This document shows, one piece after another, positions 18,090 to 27,537 of a DNA stretch of 54,139 nucleotides; within the stretch, counting starts at the first letter, position 1, and every line of letters begins with the position of its first letter. The DNA is from Massilia glaciei (lineage in GTDB: Bacteria > Pseudomonadota > Gammaproteobacteria > Burkholderiales > Burkholderiaceae_D). The stretch covers positions 1-54,139 of the forward strand of contig NZ_PXWF02000211.1 of assembly GCF_003011895.2 (NCBI RefSeq), read 5' to 3'. The translations under genes and the position numbers were made by a program. The notes below the pieces were generated by a model, which saw only the letters and a list, made by a program, of their open reading frames with translations, was not told where the DNA came from and did no database searches.

Positions 18090-19871
18090 TTAGTCGACGA
18101 TGCTGATTTGATTGTTACGCAGGGTCACGGCGGCGGCGCTGAGCACCCGGCCGCTGAGCAGCGTGGTGTTGTCGCCGAGCGTGATCGCGGCCGACTGCGC
18201 CATCAGGGTGCCCTTGAAGACGCTGTTGGCGCCGAGCGTGGTCGCTCCGACCGGCACCCAGAACACATTGGCCGCCGAGGCGCCGCCGGTGAAGGCGACG
18301 ATCGAATTGGCGGTCGTGTTCAGGGTCGAGGCGGTGCGGAAGATGTACAGGCCGGGGCCGTTCATGGTGAAGGTGCCCGTCATGCTGATGGCGCCGGCGT
18401 AGCAATACACGCCGGGGGTGAACACCATGCCGCCGAGGTCGACGCCGGCGGCCGAGCTGACGTCGCAGATGCGGCTGTTGGCGTCGGTGATGGCAACTTG
18501 CAGCGCGGCGAGCGCGTTCGTCAGGGGCAGGCCCGACTTGTAGTTGCTGTAGCCGGCGCTCTGGACCGGGTCGGTCGTTTGCGACGGCGCGCCGACGTCA
18601 CCGGTGACGAGCGTGGTGCCGCCCGAGTTGTTGGTGATCGAGGTGCCGGCGAGCACGCCGAAGTTGGCCGCCGCGCCCAGGTTGATCGTGTTCAGCACTG
18701 GCGCCGGGGCGGTGACGGTGAGCACGGCGAAGCCCGAATCGGCGCCCGCGGTGGCGGTGATGTTGGCGGTGCCGGCCATCAGGCCGCTGGCCAGGCCGCC
18801 CGGGACGACGGTGGCCACCAGCGGCGCGCTCGAGGTCCAGACCGCGGTGTTGGTGATGTTGCCGGTCGACGCATCCGAATAGGTGGCGGTGGCGGTGAAC
18901 TGGCGGCTGTTGCCGACGGCGACGCTGGTTGGCGACGGAGTCACGGCGATCGAGGTGATGGTCGCGGCCGGCACCAGGACGGTGGTGCCCGCGCTCATGC
19001 CGTTGAAGGTGGCGGTCACGAGAGCGTTGCCGTTGGAGACGCCGGTCACGAGGCCGCTAGTGTTGATGGTGGCGACGGCCGGCGAGGCCGACACATAGGT
19101 GCTGCTGGCGGTGACGTTGACCGTGCTCAGGTCCGAATAGCGGGCCGTGACGAACATCTGGCGCGTGGCGCCGATCTGCACCGTCGGCGCCAGCGGCGCG
19201 AGCGTGACCGCGACCAATGCCAGCGGGGTGACGGTGAGGTTGGTCGAAGCGCTGCGGGTGCCGGAGGTGGCGGTGATCACGGTGGTGCCGGGGGTGACGC
19301 CGCGCGCCAGGCCCGTGGTGGCGTTGATCGTCGCCACCGCGGGCAGGCTCGAGGCGAAGGTCGTCACCGCCGAGATGTCGCGCGTGCTCGCATCCGAGAA
19401 CGTGCCCATCGCGGTGAACTGCTGGTTGATGCCGACGCTGATCGAGCTGTTGACCGGAGCGACCTGGATCGACACCAGCGTGGCCGGGGTCACGGTCAGG
19501 GCGGCGGCGCCCGTCTTGCCGCCGAAGGTGGCGCTGATGCTGGCGCTGCCCGGGACCAGGCCGCGCGCGCTGCCCGTGGCGGCGCCGACCGTGGCGACGG
19601 CCGGGGCGGACGACACCCAGGCCGAGTCGGTGGTGACGATGCGCGACGAGTTGTCGGAGTAGGTCGCGGTGGCGACGAACTGCTGGGTGCCGCCGGCGGC
19701 GATCGAGGCCGTGGCCGGGGACACCGCCACCGAGACCAGGGTCGCGCCGGGCATGCCGAGGATCGGGTCGCGGCCCTGGTCGCCGCCGCCGCCGCAGGCC
19801 GACAGCAAGGCGCTGGCGAAGATGCCGACCGCGCATAGGAGTGTGCGTGTGTGTTGCTTGAAACCGTTCAT
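18090..19871 (-). CDS. lipoprotein with Ig-like (BIG2) repeats and ice-binding-type (DUF3494) domain
   Basis: 593 residues from ATG 19871 (MNGFKQHTRTLLCAVG). Lipobox LLSAC, then GGGGD. Four bacterial Ig-like repeats follow (about 40-380), each with a V-V/P-x-GxTxQFxAxAxYSDxS core. The C-terminal 200 residues are the DUF3494 ice-binding-like beta-solenoid: NLGAAANFGVLAGTSITNNS, GDVGAPSQT, GGMVFTPGVYCYAGAISMTG, GPGLYIFRTASTLNT, VFWVPVGATTLGANSVFKGT. Members bind ice crystals or act as surface adhesins. Anchored by lipid and spaced by Ig modules, it would project from the surface. Actual ice binding is not proven by the fold alone. Confidence 0.88.
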   Translation of the reverse strand: MNGFKQHTRTLLCAVGIFASALLSACGGGGDQGRDPILGMPGATLVSVAVSPATASIAAGGTQQFVATATYSDNSSRIVTTDSAWVSSAPAVATVGAATGSARGLVPGSASISATFGGKTGAAALTVTPATLVSIQVAPVNSSISVGINQQFTAMGTFSDASTRDISAVTTFASSLPAVATINATTGLARGVTPGTTVITATSGTRSASTNLTVTPLALVAVTLAPLAPTVQIGATRQMFVTARYSDLSTVNVTASSTYVSASPAVATINTSGLVTGVSNGNALVTATFNGMSAGTTVLVPAATITSIAVTPSPTSVAVGNSRQFTATATYSDASTGNITNTAVWTSSAPLVATVVPGGLASGLMAGTANITATAGADSGFAVLTVTAPAPVLNTINLGAAANFGVLAGTSITNNSGGTTLVTGDVGAPSQTTDPVQSAGYSNYKSGLPLTNALAALQVAITDANSRICDVSSAAGVDLGGMVFTPGVYCYAGAISMTGTFTMNGPGLYIFRTASTLNTTANSIVAFTGGASAANVFWVPVGATTLGANSVFKGTLMAQSAAITLGDNTTLLSGRVLSAAAVTLRNNQISIVD

Positions 19872-20052
19872 GGTATTTCCTTCGCTTTGATGAGGTCTTG
19901 TCGAAAACCTGTTGCGGACAATTGAGGCCGCCAAGTCTCGACTATCAACCTTTCAAAAGCCTAACTCCGTGCGTTAGCGAACATAGCACCCGGCGGAGAC
20001 ACACTAATACAAAAAAACAACAAATGCCGGCGATGTCCGGGCGCGCCGGACG

Positions 20053-20088
20053 AAAAAAATCCGCCCGGCTTGCGCCGGGCGGATTTTG
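20053..20088 (-). terminator. strong terminator after second ompA-like gene
   Basis: CCGCCCGGC and GCCGGGCGG pair perfectly around GCAA, followed on the minus strand by ATTTTTTT. It isolates the copy-2 gene from the ice-binding/OmpA pair. Confidence 0.9.
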
Positions 20089-20122
20089 GGGGAACGGGGC
20101 GCGTCGCCGCGCCGGGTCCGAT

Positions 20123-21259
20123 TTACTTCATGACGGTGCGGGTACCGACGACTTCAACGGTCACGCGGCGGTTCTTGGCGCGGCCTTCGGCGGTCGTGTT
20201 GTCGGCGATCGGCTGGGACTCGCCCTTGCCTTCGGTGTACACGCGGCTCGCATCGACGCCCTTCGAGACCAGATATGCCTTGACCGCTTCGGCGCGGCGC
20301 ATCGACAGCTTCTGGTTGTAGGAGTCGCTACCGATCGAATCGGTGTGGCCGACGGTGACCATGACTTCCGTGTCCATGCCTTGCAGCTGGGACAGCAGGT
20401 TGTCGAGGGCGTTTTGGCCTTCGGCCTTGACGACCGACTTGTCGAAGTCGAACAGCGCTTCGGCGGCGAACGAGACTTTTTCCGACACTGGCACCGGGGC
20501 CGGCGCTGGCGCTGGTGCTGGCTCGACCACAACGACCGGCTCCGGCGCCGGGGCGACGTAGACTGGCGCTGGCTGGGCCACTGGACGGCCGAACTTGTAG
20601 ATCAGGTTGACCGAGTACAGGTCGACGTCCTTGCCCAGGCCGACGGTCTTGTCGACGCGATAGCGCTCGGCTTCGACGCGCATGGCCCAAGCTTCGGTGA
20701 ATTTGTACTCGAGGCCCAGGCCCACTTTCGGGTTCAGGCTGCGCTCGCTGACTTCTCTGCCGCCGGCGCGGCCTACCAGCACCGAGCTGCCGCTGTTGCG
20801 CGCCTTGTATTCCGAGTAGTGCACGCCGAGACGGCCGTACACCGAGAAACGCTGCGACAGCGGCATTTGCGCCAGCAGGTCCATGTTGAAGCCGCGGAAG
20901 ACGGTGTCGCTGTTCAGACCGGATACCGGCGCGGTCGCGTTCATGTGGGTGTAGTGGTGGCCCAGTTGGAAGTAGCCGCCCTCGACCGCGAAATTGCGGC
21001 CCAGTTGCTTGCCCAGGTAGAGCTTCGAACCGTAGTCCTTGGTGTCGCCGCGGATGCCCGTCGCCGTGCTGCCCGCCGGCAGGACCGCGCGCAGGCTTGC
21101 CGCGTCGAGGTCCGAGCGCGATTGGCCGATGCCGTTGCCTATGTACCAGGCCGAATTGGCCCACTCAGGATTGTCGAAACCGTTTTGTGCCATCGCGCCT
21201 TGCGCGAAAAAGGCGAACGCGACTGCGCTGAATGTACCCATCTTTGCTGCTAATTTCAT
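20123..21259 (-). CDS. OmpA-family outer-membrane protein (copy 2)
   Basis: 378 residues: signal peptide ending QGAMAQ, then DNPEWANSAWYIGNGIGQ as in copy 1, a beta-barrel, the same APAPEPVVVVEPAPAPA hinge, and the OmpA C-terminal domain with GHTDSIGSDSYNQKLSMRRA. Ends VEVVGTRTVMK like copy 1. The two barrels differ mostly in loop regions. GGAGAATAA precedes the ATG. Its own terminator and upstream gap suggest a single-gene unit. Confidence 0.95.
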   Translation of the reverse strand: MKLAAKMGTFSAVAFAFFAQGAMAQNGFDNPEWANSAWYIGNGIGQSRSDLDAASLRAVLPAGSTATGIRGDTKDYGSKLYLGKQLGRNFAVEGGYFQLGHHYTHMNATAPVSGLNSDTVFRGFNMDLLAQMPLSQRFSVYGRLGVHYSEYKARNSGSSVLVGRAGGREVSERSLNPKVGLGLEYKFTEAWAMRVEAERYRVDKTVGLGKDVDLYSVNLIYKFGRPVAQPAPVYVAPAPEPVVVVEPAPAPAPAPVPVSEKVSFAAEALFDFDKSVVKAEGQNALDNLLSQLQGMDTEVMVTVGHTDSIGSDSYNQKLSMRRAEAVKAYLVSKGVDASRVYTEGKGESQPIADNTTAEGRAKNRRVTVEVVGTRTVMK

Positions 21260-21737
21260 TTTATTCTCCAGTAGGGGTTGGTCGATTACTTACTTCTTAC
21301 TTCATGATCTGCATGGCGCGCGGTGCAGCGTCAGGCTGGACCCCAGCCTCGCATCGGCGTCCGTTGAAAACGCCTTGCAAGATGATTGCCTGCCACCAAG
21401 AATCAACTATGCCCGCTCTGACTAGTCCGCTCAGTTCGCTACCGCACATTACCTGAAAACTTGGAAACTTTATGCGATAAAACAACATCCGCGGACCCAT
21501 CATGTGCATGCCAGCGCTTCATTCGATTTACTCCTGACAACATTATACCAATTCGGCAAGGCGACTGTGAAATGCGCGTGCGCCCCTCCCCCCCTTCGGC
21601 GCGGCGCTTGCGCCCGGGGCAGGGAACGGTGCTATGGCCGGATGCCGCTTTGGGCTAAAATGTCACACGCCATTAATGTTGCGCCAAAGAGACATCGGGG
21701 GTGGCAGTGCCACCCGGCTCCCGCCGCGCCACCACCC
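21260..21737. other. divergent intergenic region, ompA copy 2 and KaiC locus
   Basis: 478 nt, partly AT-rich (21450-21560). No convincing gene. A TAAAAT hexamer at about 21656-21661 could be the -10 for the plus-strand unit. I could not assign the ompA promoter. Confidence 0.45.
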
Positions 21738-22136
21738 ATGCAAACAAACACCGAGCTGTTGCAAGCGATCATGCGGGAACTGGCGGCGCCGGGCGCCGGG
21801 CCGTCGGCGGCCGCCGCCGGCGCCGGCCTGTGCGGGCGGGTCGGGCACAAATTCGGGCCGCTGGTCGGCCCGGCCACCCTCGCGCTGCTGTTCGGGCGCA
21901 GCCTCGAGACGCACCGCGCGCGCTTTCCGTGGCTGCCGCGCAGCGCCGAGCCGGCCGCGCTCGAGCGCAGCTTCGGTGCGCGCGAGGCGCACGAGGTGGC
22001 CGCCGCCACCGGCGCCGTGCTCGACACCTTCATCACCCAGATGGCGACCCAGATCGGCACCCGCCTGACCCACCAGTTCCTGCGCTCGGTCTTCCCCGCC
22101 GCCACGCCGGCACCACCCCAGGAGAATCCCGAATGA
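21738..22136 (+). CDS. small helical protein preceding the KaiC-like ATPase
   Basis: 132 residues from ATG 21738 (MQTNTELLQAIMRELAAPGA). Rich in Ala, Arg and Gly, predicted mostly helical, with a C-terminal segment TFITQMATQIGTRLTHQFLR. I do not recognise a family. It overlaps the ATPase start as ATGA, so the two are translationally coupled and probably act together. An in-frame ATG at 21660 is an alternative start; neither has a strong ribosome site. It does not look like KaiB, which is a short thioredoxin-like protein. Confidence 0.7.
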   Translation: MQTNTELLQAIMRELAAPGAGPSAAAAGAGLCGRVGHKFGPLVGPATLALLFGRSLETHRARFPWLPRSAEPAALERSFGAREAHEVAAATGAVLDTFITQMATQIGTRLTHQFLRSVFPAATPAPPQENPE

Positions 22137-23587
22137 CCGACAAACTCAACCTCGAGCGGCTATCCACGAGCGTGCCGGGCCTCGACCTCGTGCTCGGCGG
22201 CGGCCTGCCGAAACTGTCGTTCAACATCATCGGCGGCGCCCCGGGCAGCGGCAAGACCACCTTCGCCCAGCAGATCATGTTCGGGCTGGCCGGCCCCGGC
22301 TGCAAGGCCCTGTTCTTCACCGCCATGGGCGAGCCGCCCGTCAAGATGTTGCGCTACCAGCAGCAGTTCGCCTTCTTCGACTTCGACAAGGTCGACACCG
22401 ACGTCAAGTTCATCAGCCTGGCCGCCGAGGTAAGCGAGGGCAACTACGACGGGGTGCTGGCCCAGATCATCCGGCAGGTCGAGCTGCACGCGCCCTCGCT
22501 CGTGTTCATCGATTCGTTCCGCTCGTTCACCCAGGGCGCCAAGGGCGAGCAGCAGGAGGTCCACATGCTGCAGTCGTTCGTGCAGCAGCTCGTGACCCAC
22601 ATGACGGGCTGGAACGCGACCACCTTCCTGGTCGGCGAATACCTGGTCAACGAGACCGACAAGAACCCGATCTTCACGGTCGCCGACGGCATCGTCTGGC
22701 TCAGCCAGCATGTGCACCGCAACGCCATGGTACGCAAATTGCAGGTCATCAAGATGCGCGGCCAGAAGCAGCGGCCCGGCCTGCACACCTTCCGCATCAG
22801 CGGCGCCGGGGTCGAGGTGTTCCCGCGCGTGATCGCCGCGCCCGACCCGGCCGGCGCCGGCGCGGCGCGCCGCGCCCCGCCGGCGCGCCTCTCGCTCGGG
22901 GTCGCCGCGCTCGACGAGATGCTCGGCGGCGGACTGCCGCAGGGCTACTCGATGCTGCTGGTGGGCCCGTCGGGCTCGGGCAAGACCACGCTCGCGACCG
23001 CGTTCCTGGCCGAGGGCGTGCGCCAGGGCGAGCGCGCGGTGCTGGCCACGTTCGAGAAAAGCGCGCGCCAGCCGGGCGACGACAGGCTCGACCAGATGGT
23101 GCGCGAGGGCAAGGTCGGCCTGCTCAACATGCGCGAACTGGACCTCTCGGTCGACGAGACGCTGCACGAATTGCTGCTGCTGATCAAGGCGAAAGGGGCC
23201 CGGCGCGTGGTGCTCGACTCGCTCTCGGGCTTCGAGCTGGCGCTGGCGCCGGAGTTTCGCGAGGACTTCCGCGAGTCGCTGTACCGGATGGTCACGGTGC
23301 TGTGCGACAGGGGCGTGACCTTGCTCATGACGACCGAACTCGAGGACGACTACACCGGGCTGCGCCTGTCGCCCTACGGCAGCGCGTTCCTGGCCGACGC
23401 CATCGTGCTGCAGCGCTATATAGAGACGCAGGGCGAATTGAAGACCGTGATCACGGTCGTCAAGCTGCGCGGCAGCGCCCACAGCCGCCAGATGCGCCAG
23501 TTCGACATCACCGACGACGGCATCGTGATCGGCGCCGCGCCGGTGCCCTTCGAGGGCGCCCTGCTCGGGCGCGCGCGCGACTACTGA
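22133..23587 (+). CDS. KaiC-like double-RecA ATPase
   Basis: 484 residues. Two tandem RecA/KaiC domains: the first with Walker A GGAPGSGKTTFAQQ (Lys41) and Walker B-like SLVFIDSF; the second with GPSGSGKTTLATAF and RRVVLDSLSG. The catalytic-glutamate positions read TAMGEP and ATFEKS, so the paired glutamates of cyanobacterial KaiC are not both kept. KaiC relatives in non-cyanobacteria work as signalling ATPases, often beside histidine kinases. Here a kinase is convergent 32 nt away. The ATG overlaps the previous stop (ATGA), with AGGAGAATCC upstream. Confidence 0.9.
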   Translation: MTDKLNLERLSTSVPGLDLVLGGGLPKLSFNIIGGAPGSGKTTFAQQIMFGLAGPGCKALFFTAMGEPPVKMLRYQQQFAFFDFDKVDTDVKFISLAAEVSEGNYDGVLAQIIRQVELHAPSLVFIDSFRSFTQGAKGEQQEVHMLQSFVQQLVTHMTGWNATTFLVGEYLVNETDKNPIFTVADGIVWLSQHVHRNAMVRKLQVIKMRGQKQRPGLHTFRISGAGVEVFPRVIAAPDPAGAGAARRAPPARLSLGVAALDEMLGGGLPQGYSMLLVGPSGSGKTTLATAFLAEGVRQGERAVLATFEKSARQPGDDRLDQMVREGKVGLLNMRELDLSVDETLHELLLLIKAKGARRVVLDSLSGFELALAPEFREDFRESLYRMVTVLCDRGVTLLMTTELEDDYTGLRLSPYGSAFLADAIVLQRYIETQGELKTVITVVKLRGSAHSRQMRQFDITDDGIVIGAAPVPFEGALLGRARDY

Positions 23588-23619
23588 GAGGCTGAGAGGC
23601 CGGCGCGCGGCCCCGCCCA

Positions 23620-24618
23620 CTACTTGCGGGCCGGCGCCGCGTCGGCGGGCACGGTGATGCGCAGCGACATGCCGGGGCGCCCGGCCGCGCCGGCGCCGCG
23701 CTCGATCGCGAGCGCGCCGCCCAGGGCGCTCAGGCGCTCCATCATGCCGGCGATGCCGAACGCGCGCGGCTTGCGCCGGTCGGCCAGGGCGAAGCCGACG
23801 CCGTTGTCGCTGACGGTCATGACGACATTGCCGTCCTCGCGCGCGAGCGTGATCTCGGCCTCGGTGGCGAGCGAATGGCGCGCGATGTTGGCCAGCGCCT
23901 CCTGCAGGATGCGGAACACGGCCAGCGTGCGCTCGGCGTCGAGAGCGTAGCCGAGCGGGGTCGCGGCCACCAATAGGCGGCAGGCGATGCCGCTGCGCTC
24001 GAAGCGCCGGATTTGCCATTCGATCGCCGCCAGCAGGCCGAGCTCGAGCTCGAACGGGCGCAGGTCGTTCATGATGGCGCGCACCGACCTGATGGTCGCG
24101 TCCACATTGTCGAGCACCACCCCGATCCGCGCGTGCAGGCGCGGCTGGCCGGCGCCAGTGCGCGCGTGCAGCATCGAGACGTCGATGCGCAGCGCCAGCA
24201 GGTTCTGTCCGAGGTCGTCGTGGATTTCGCGCGCGATGCGCTTGCGCTCCTCCTCGCGGATCTGCTCGTGGTGGCCGAGCAGCTCGTGCAGGCTGTCGGT
24301 CGACCGCTGCAGGGCGTCCTCGGCCTGCTGCAGTTCGAACACCTTGAACAGCAGCGCCTCGTTGACTTGCGTCTGCTCGGCGCTGGGGACGGCGGCGCGC
24401 GCCGCCGCGGCCCCGGCCGGGACCGGCGGCGCGGCGTCGTCGGCGAACAGGCGTGCCGCGTTGGTCACCAGCGTCATCTTCCATTCCATGAGCCGGGCGG
24501 GCGTGACGCCGTGTGCGCGCGCGATGGCGTCGGCCGGGCGCATGGCGCCGAGCGCCTCGAGCGCGGCGCGGGCCTTTTGTCGCGCCGTAAGATTGTCCAG
24601 TTCGGTATCGTTCATCAA
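23620..24618 (-). CDS. NarX/DegS-type sensor histidine kinase
   Basis: 332 residues, no transmembrane segment, so cytoplasmic. The N-terminus (about 1-60) looks like a short helix-turn-helix-like domain. A coiled region leads into HisKA_3 with REEERKRIAREIHDDLGQ (phospho-acceptor His133). The HATPase has EALANIARHS and SDNGVGFAL. Such kinases pair with LuxR-type response regulators; the orphan regulator at 10264 is one candidate but is distant. Convergent with the KaiC-like gene, which suggests, without proof, a sensing link. Confidence 0.9.
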   Translation of the reverse strand: MMNDTELDNLTARQKARAALEALGAMRPADAIARAHGVTPARLMEWKMTLVTNAARLFADDAAPPVPAGAAAARAAVPSAEQTQVNEALLFKVFELQQAEDALQRSTDSLHELLGHHEQIREEERKRIAREIHDDLGQNLLALRIDVSMLHARTGAGQPRLHARIGVVLDNVDATIRSVRAIMNDLRPFELELGLLAAIEWQIRRFERSGIACRLLVAATPLGYALDAERTLAVFRILQEALANIARHSLATEAEITLAREDGNVVMTVSDNGVGFALADRRKPRAFGIAGMMERLSALGGALAIERGAGAAGRPGMSLRITVPADAAPARK

Positions 24619-24707
24619 GCGGTATCAAGTGGGCGAAGGCAAACTCCCACCGATAATATCACCATCAAACAACGTTTCCAAAACGAAAATATGAGCGGGC
24701 GCCGCCG

Positions 24708-25259
24708 CTACAGGAAGCGGTCGAGGATCTTGCGGCTGTGCTTGTCGATGGCGAACATGTCGCGGATCAGGAAGTGGATGCCGTGGTTGTCGGCCACCAG
24801 CAGGCTGTGCTCGCCGATGCGGCGGATGTCCTCCTCGCCCTTGAGCACGAACTCGGTCTCGCCGCGGTCGGTCGAAACGCGCCAGGTGCACGGGGTGGCG
24901 TAACTGCTCACGGCCAGGATGCGGCTGATCTCGGGCATGAATTCGCGGCCCTCGAGCTCGTCCCGCACCAGCGCCCCGATGTGCGCCGGCAGCGCCGCGA
25001 GCGCGTCGATCCAGGCCACCTCGCGGCCGTCGCGCAGCACCATCGAGACGCCGTGCGCGGGGGCCTGGATCGGGAACGCGCGCACCGGCGTGACGCCCTC
25101 GTGCACCACGCCGCCGGCGGTGGTCAGGACCAGCTTGCCGAAGGCGTCGCGCCGCAGGTCGAAATCGGCGGCGCCGCCGGCCGCGCCCTCCACGCTCCCC
25201 ACACTCCCCACACCCTCCACACCCTCCACACCCTCCACACACTCTACCTTGTCGTCCAT
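24708..25259 (-). CDS. DUF1854 protein of cyanophycin locus
   Basis: 183 residues from ATG 25259 (MDDKVECVEG); ATG 25274 is an alternative that overlaps the ABC gene by 14 nt. The DUF1854 core is clear: DFDLRRDAFGKLVLTTAGG, VRAFPIQAPAHGVSMVL, STDRGETEFVLKGEEDIRRI, LIRDMFAIDKHSRKILDRFL. The N-terminus holds a repeat of VEG units from 9-bp repeats. In Burkholderiales this family sits between an ABC transporter and cphA genes, as here. Molecular function is unknown; it probably serves the exporter, with which it is coupled (TGATATG). Confidence 0.88.
   Translation of the reverse strand: MDDKVECVEGVEGVEGVGSVGSVEGAAGGAADFDLRRDAFGKLVLTTAGGVVHEGVTPVRAFPIQAPAHGVSMVLRDGREVAWIDALAALPAHIGALVRDELEGREFMPEISRILAVSSYATPCTWRVSTDRGETEFVLKGEEDIRRIGEHSLLVADNHGIHFLIRDMFAIDKHSRKILDRFL
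25190..25249 (-). repeat. 9-bp repeats encoding VEG/VGS in DUF1854 N-terminus
   Basis: Units such as CCCTCCACA repeat about six times on the plus strand (25193-25248), encoding VEGVEGVEGVGSVGSVEG. This low-complexity N-terminal tail precedes the conserved domain. Confidence 0.85.
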
Positions 25260-25260
25260 A

Positions 25261-27537
25261 TCAGTCCCCGTCATCCATGTCGGTGTCGACGTTGCGCGCC
25301 TGCGCCTCGTACAACCTGAAGTAGGCGCCCCCGCGCGCCATGAGCTCGTCGTGGCTGCCCTGCTCGACCACCACCCCGCGGTCGAGCACGACGAGGCGGT
25401 CGGCCCGGTGCAGCGTCGACAGGCGGTGCGCGATGGCGATCGTGGTGCGGCCCTGCACCAGGTTGTCGAGCGCCTTCTGGATCTCCTTCTCGGTCTCGGA
25501 GTCGACCGACGAGGTGGCCTCGTCCATGATCAGGATGCGCGGGTCGATCAGCAGCGCGCGCGCGATCGAGATGCGCTGGCGCTCGCCGCCCGACAGGCCC
25601 TGGCCGCGCTCGCCCACCATCGAGTCGTAGCCCTGCGGCAGGCGCAGGATGAATTCGTGCGCGTGCGCCGCGCGCGCGGCGGCGATGATCTCGTCGCGCC
25701 GCGCGCCCGGGCGCCCGTAGGCGATGTTCTCGGCGATGGTGCCGAAGAACAGGAACGGCTCCTGCAGCACCAGCCCGATGTGGCGCCGGTAGTCCGACAC
25801 GGCGAACGCGCGGATGTCGACCCCGTCGAGCAGGATGGCGCCCTCCGAGACGTCGTAGAAGCGGCAGATCAGGTTGACCAGGGTGCTCTTGCCCGAGCCG
25901 CTGTGGCCAACCAGGCCGACGAACTCGCCCGGCTTGATGGTCAGCGAGATGGACCGGTTGACGGCCCGGTTGCCGTACCTGAAGCCGACCTCGCGCAGCT
26001 CGATGCGGCCCTCGATCCGGTCCAGTTCGACGGGGTTGACCGGCTCCGGCACGCTCGAGACATGGTCGAGGATGTCGAAGATGCGCTTGGCCGCCGAGGC
26101 CGACTTCTGGGTCACCGAGACGATCCGGCTCATCGAGTCGAGCCGCCCGTAGAAGCGCGAGCTGTAGGCGATGAAGGCGGTCAGCACGCCGACCGTGATC
26201 TCGCCCGTCGAGACCTGCCAGATGCCGTAGCACCAGACCACCAGCAGGCCCAGCTCGGTCAGGAACGACACCGTCGGCGAAAACAGCGACCACACCTTGT
26301 TGAGCTTGTCGTTGACGGCCAGGTTGTGCTTGTTGGCCTCGCGGAAGCGGTTGGCCTCGCGCTTCTCCTGGGCGAAGGCCTTGACCACGCGGATGCCGGG
26401 GATGGTGTCGGCGAGCACGTTGGTGACCTCGCCCCAGACCCGGTCGATCTTTTCGAAGCCGGTGCGCAGGCGGTCGCGCACCACGTGGATCATCCAGGCG
26501 ATGAACGGCAGCGGCACCAGCGTGATGACCGCCAGCCACGGGTTGATCGAGCACAGGATGATGCCGGTCATGATGATCATGAGCACGTCGGAGGCGAAGT
26601 CGAGCAGGTGCAGCGACAGGAACACGCAGATGCGGTCGCTGCCGCTGCCGATCCGGCTCATCAAATCGCCGGTGCGCTTGCCGCCGAAAAACTCGAGCGA
26701 GAGCTTGAGCAGGTGCTCGTAGGTGGCCGAGCGCAAGTCGGCGCCCATGCGCTCGGACACCAGCGCGAGCACGTAGGTCTTCCACCAGCCGAGCAGCCAG
26801 GCCAGCACGGCCGAGCCGAGCAGGCCGGCCATGTACAGCACCACCAGCATCGGGTCGATCCGCATGCCGTTCTGGTACGGGATCAGCACGTTGTCCATCA
26901 GCGGCATGGTCAGGTAGGGAGGAATCATGTGCGCCGCGGTCGAGAGCAGCATCAGGATGAAGCCGAGCAGCAGCTGGCCGCGGTAGGGGTGGGCGAAGCG
27001 CCACAGGCGGAACAGGGTCCAGGTCGACGGCGGCGTGTGGATCACCTTGGTGCAAATCGGGCACTCGTCCTGGTCGGGCGCGAGCGGAGCCTTGCAGCTC
27101 GGGCACACCTGCTGCTCGGGCACGTGCACCGGGCGCCCCGTCAGGTGGCTCTCGAGCTGTTCGCGGAACTGGTCGGCCAGCCGGATCGCTTGCAGGTTCT
27201 GGCCCAGCGTGAAGCGCCACGCGGCCAGCCGCCCCTGCCCGTCGAACAGTTCGAGGTGGCCGACGCCGGCGTGGTCGTGGTGCACCAGCGCCAGGCCGGG
27301 GCGGTAGCGCCACTCGCGCCAGTCGGCCTCGCCGGGCGCGCGCGCGCGCAGGCCGCGCCCGGTGACGACGATCAAGCCCTTGGTGAAACGAAGTCGCGCA
27401 TCCAAGTCAACCTCGATGCTGCTGAGAACGTTCTCCCCGGAAGCCAGGTTTTTCCCGACTTCGTCCTGCCAGTGTTCGGGCAGGAACGCGCTCGGTGCGG
27501 GGGCCGCGGCGGCGGCGAAAGGTTGTTCAGTAGTCAT
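25261..27537 (-). CDS. ABC transporter, fused permease-ATPase, of cyanophycin locus
   Basis: 758 residues from ATG 27537 (MTTEQPFAAA). The N-terminal 170 residues are a soluble extension with a zinc-ribbon-like CPSC...CPIC (about 150-170). A six-helix type-1 exporter domain follows (about 190-480), then the ATPase with Walker A GHSGSGKST, signature LSGGERQR and Walker B ILIMDEATSSVDSE, and H-loop AIAHRLST. Half-transporter, expected to dimerise. The orthologue is a regular neighbour of cphA genes in betaproteobacteria. Substrate unknown; a dipeptide or precursor is a guess from context. Confidence 0.92.
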   Translation of the reverse strand: MTTEQPFAAAAAPAPSAFLPEHWQDEVGKNLASGENVLSSIEVDLDARLRFTKGLIVVTGRGLRARAPGEADWREWRYRPGLALVHHDHAGVGHLELFDGQGRLAAWRFTLGQNLQAIRLADQFREQLESHLTGRPVHVPEQQVCPSCKAPLAPDQDECPICTKVIHTPPSTWTLFRLWRFAHPYRGQLLLGFILMLLSTAAHMIPPYLTMPLMDNVLIPYQNGMRIDPMLVVLYMAGLLGSAVLAWLLGWWKTYVLALVSERMGADLRSATYEHLLKLSLEFFGGKRTGDLMSRIGSGSDRICVFLSLHLLDFASDVLMIIMTGIILCSINPWLAVITLVPLPFIAWMIHVVRDRLRTGFEKIDRVWGEVTNVLADTIPGIRVVKAFAQEKREANRFREANKHNLAVNDKLNKVWSLFSPTVSFLTELGLLVVWCYGIWQVSTGEITVGVLTAFIAYSSRFYGRLDSMSRIVSVTQKSASAAKRIFDILDHVSSVPEPVNPVELDRIEGRIELREVGFRYGNRAVNRSISLTIKPGEFVGLVGHSGSGKSTLVNLICRFYDVSEGAILLDGVDIRAFAVSDYRRHIGLVLQEPFLFFGTIAENIAYGRPGARRDEIIAAARAAHAHEFILRLPQGYDSMVGERGQGLSGGERQRISIARALLIDPRILIMDEATSSVDSETEKEIQKALDNLVQGRTTIAIAHRLSTLHRADRLVVLDRGVVVEQGSHDELMARGGAYFRLYEAQARNVDTDMDDGD

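Noticed and set aside
17160-19838. Long plus-strand frame opposite the OmpA and ice-binding genes
   Set aside because: Arg/Gly/His-rich shadow with no domain; the opposite strand has clear signal peptides and folds.
21738-22136. Idea that the small protein before the KaiC-like gene is KaiB
   Set aside because: KaiB is about 100 residues with a thioredoxin-like sequence; this protein is helical and shares no motif.
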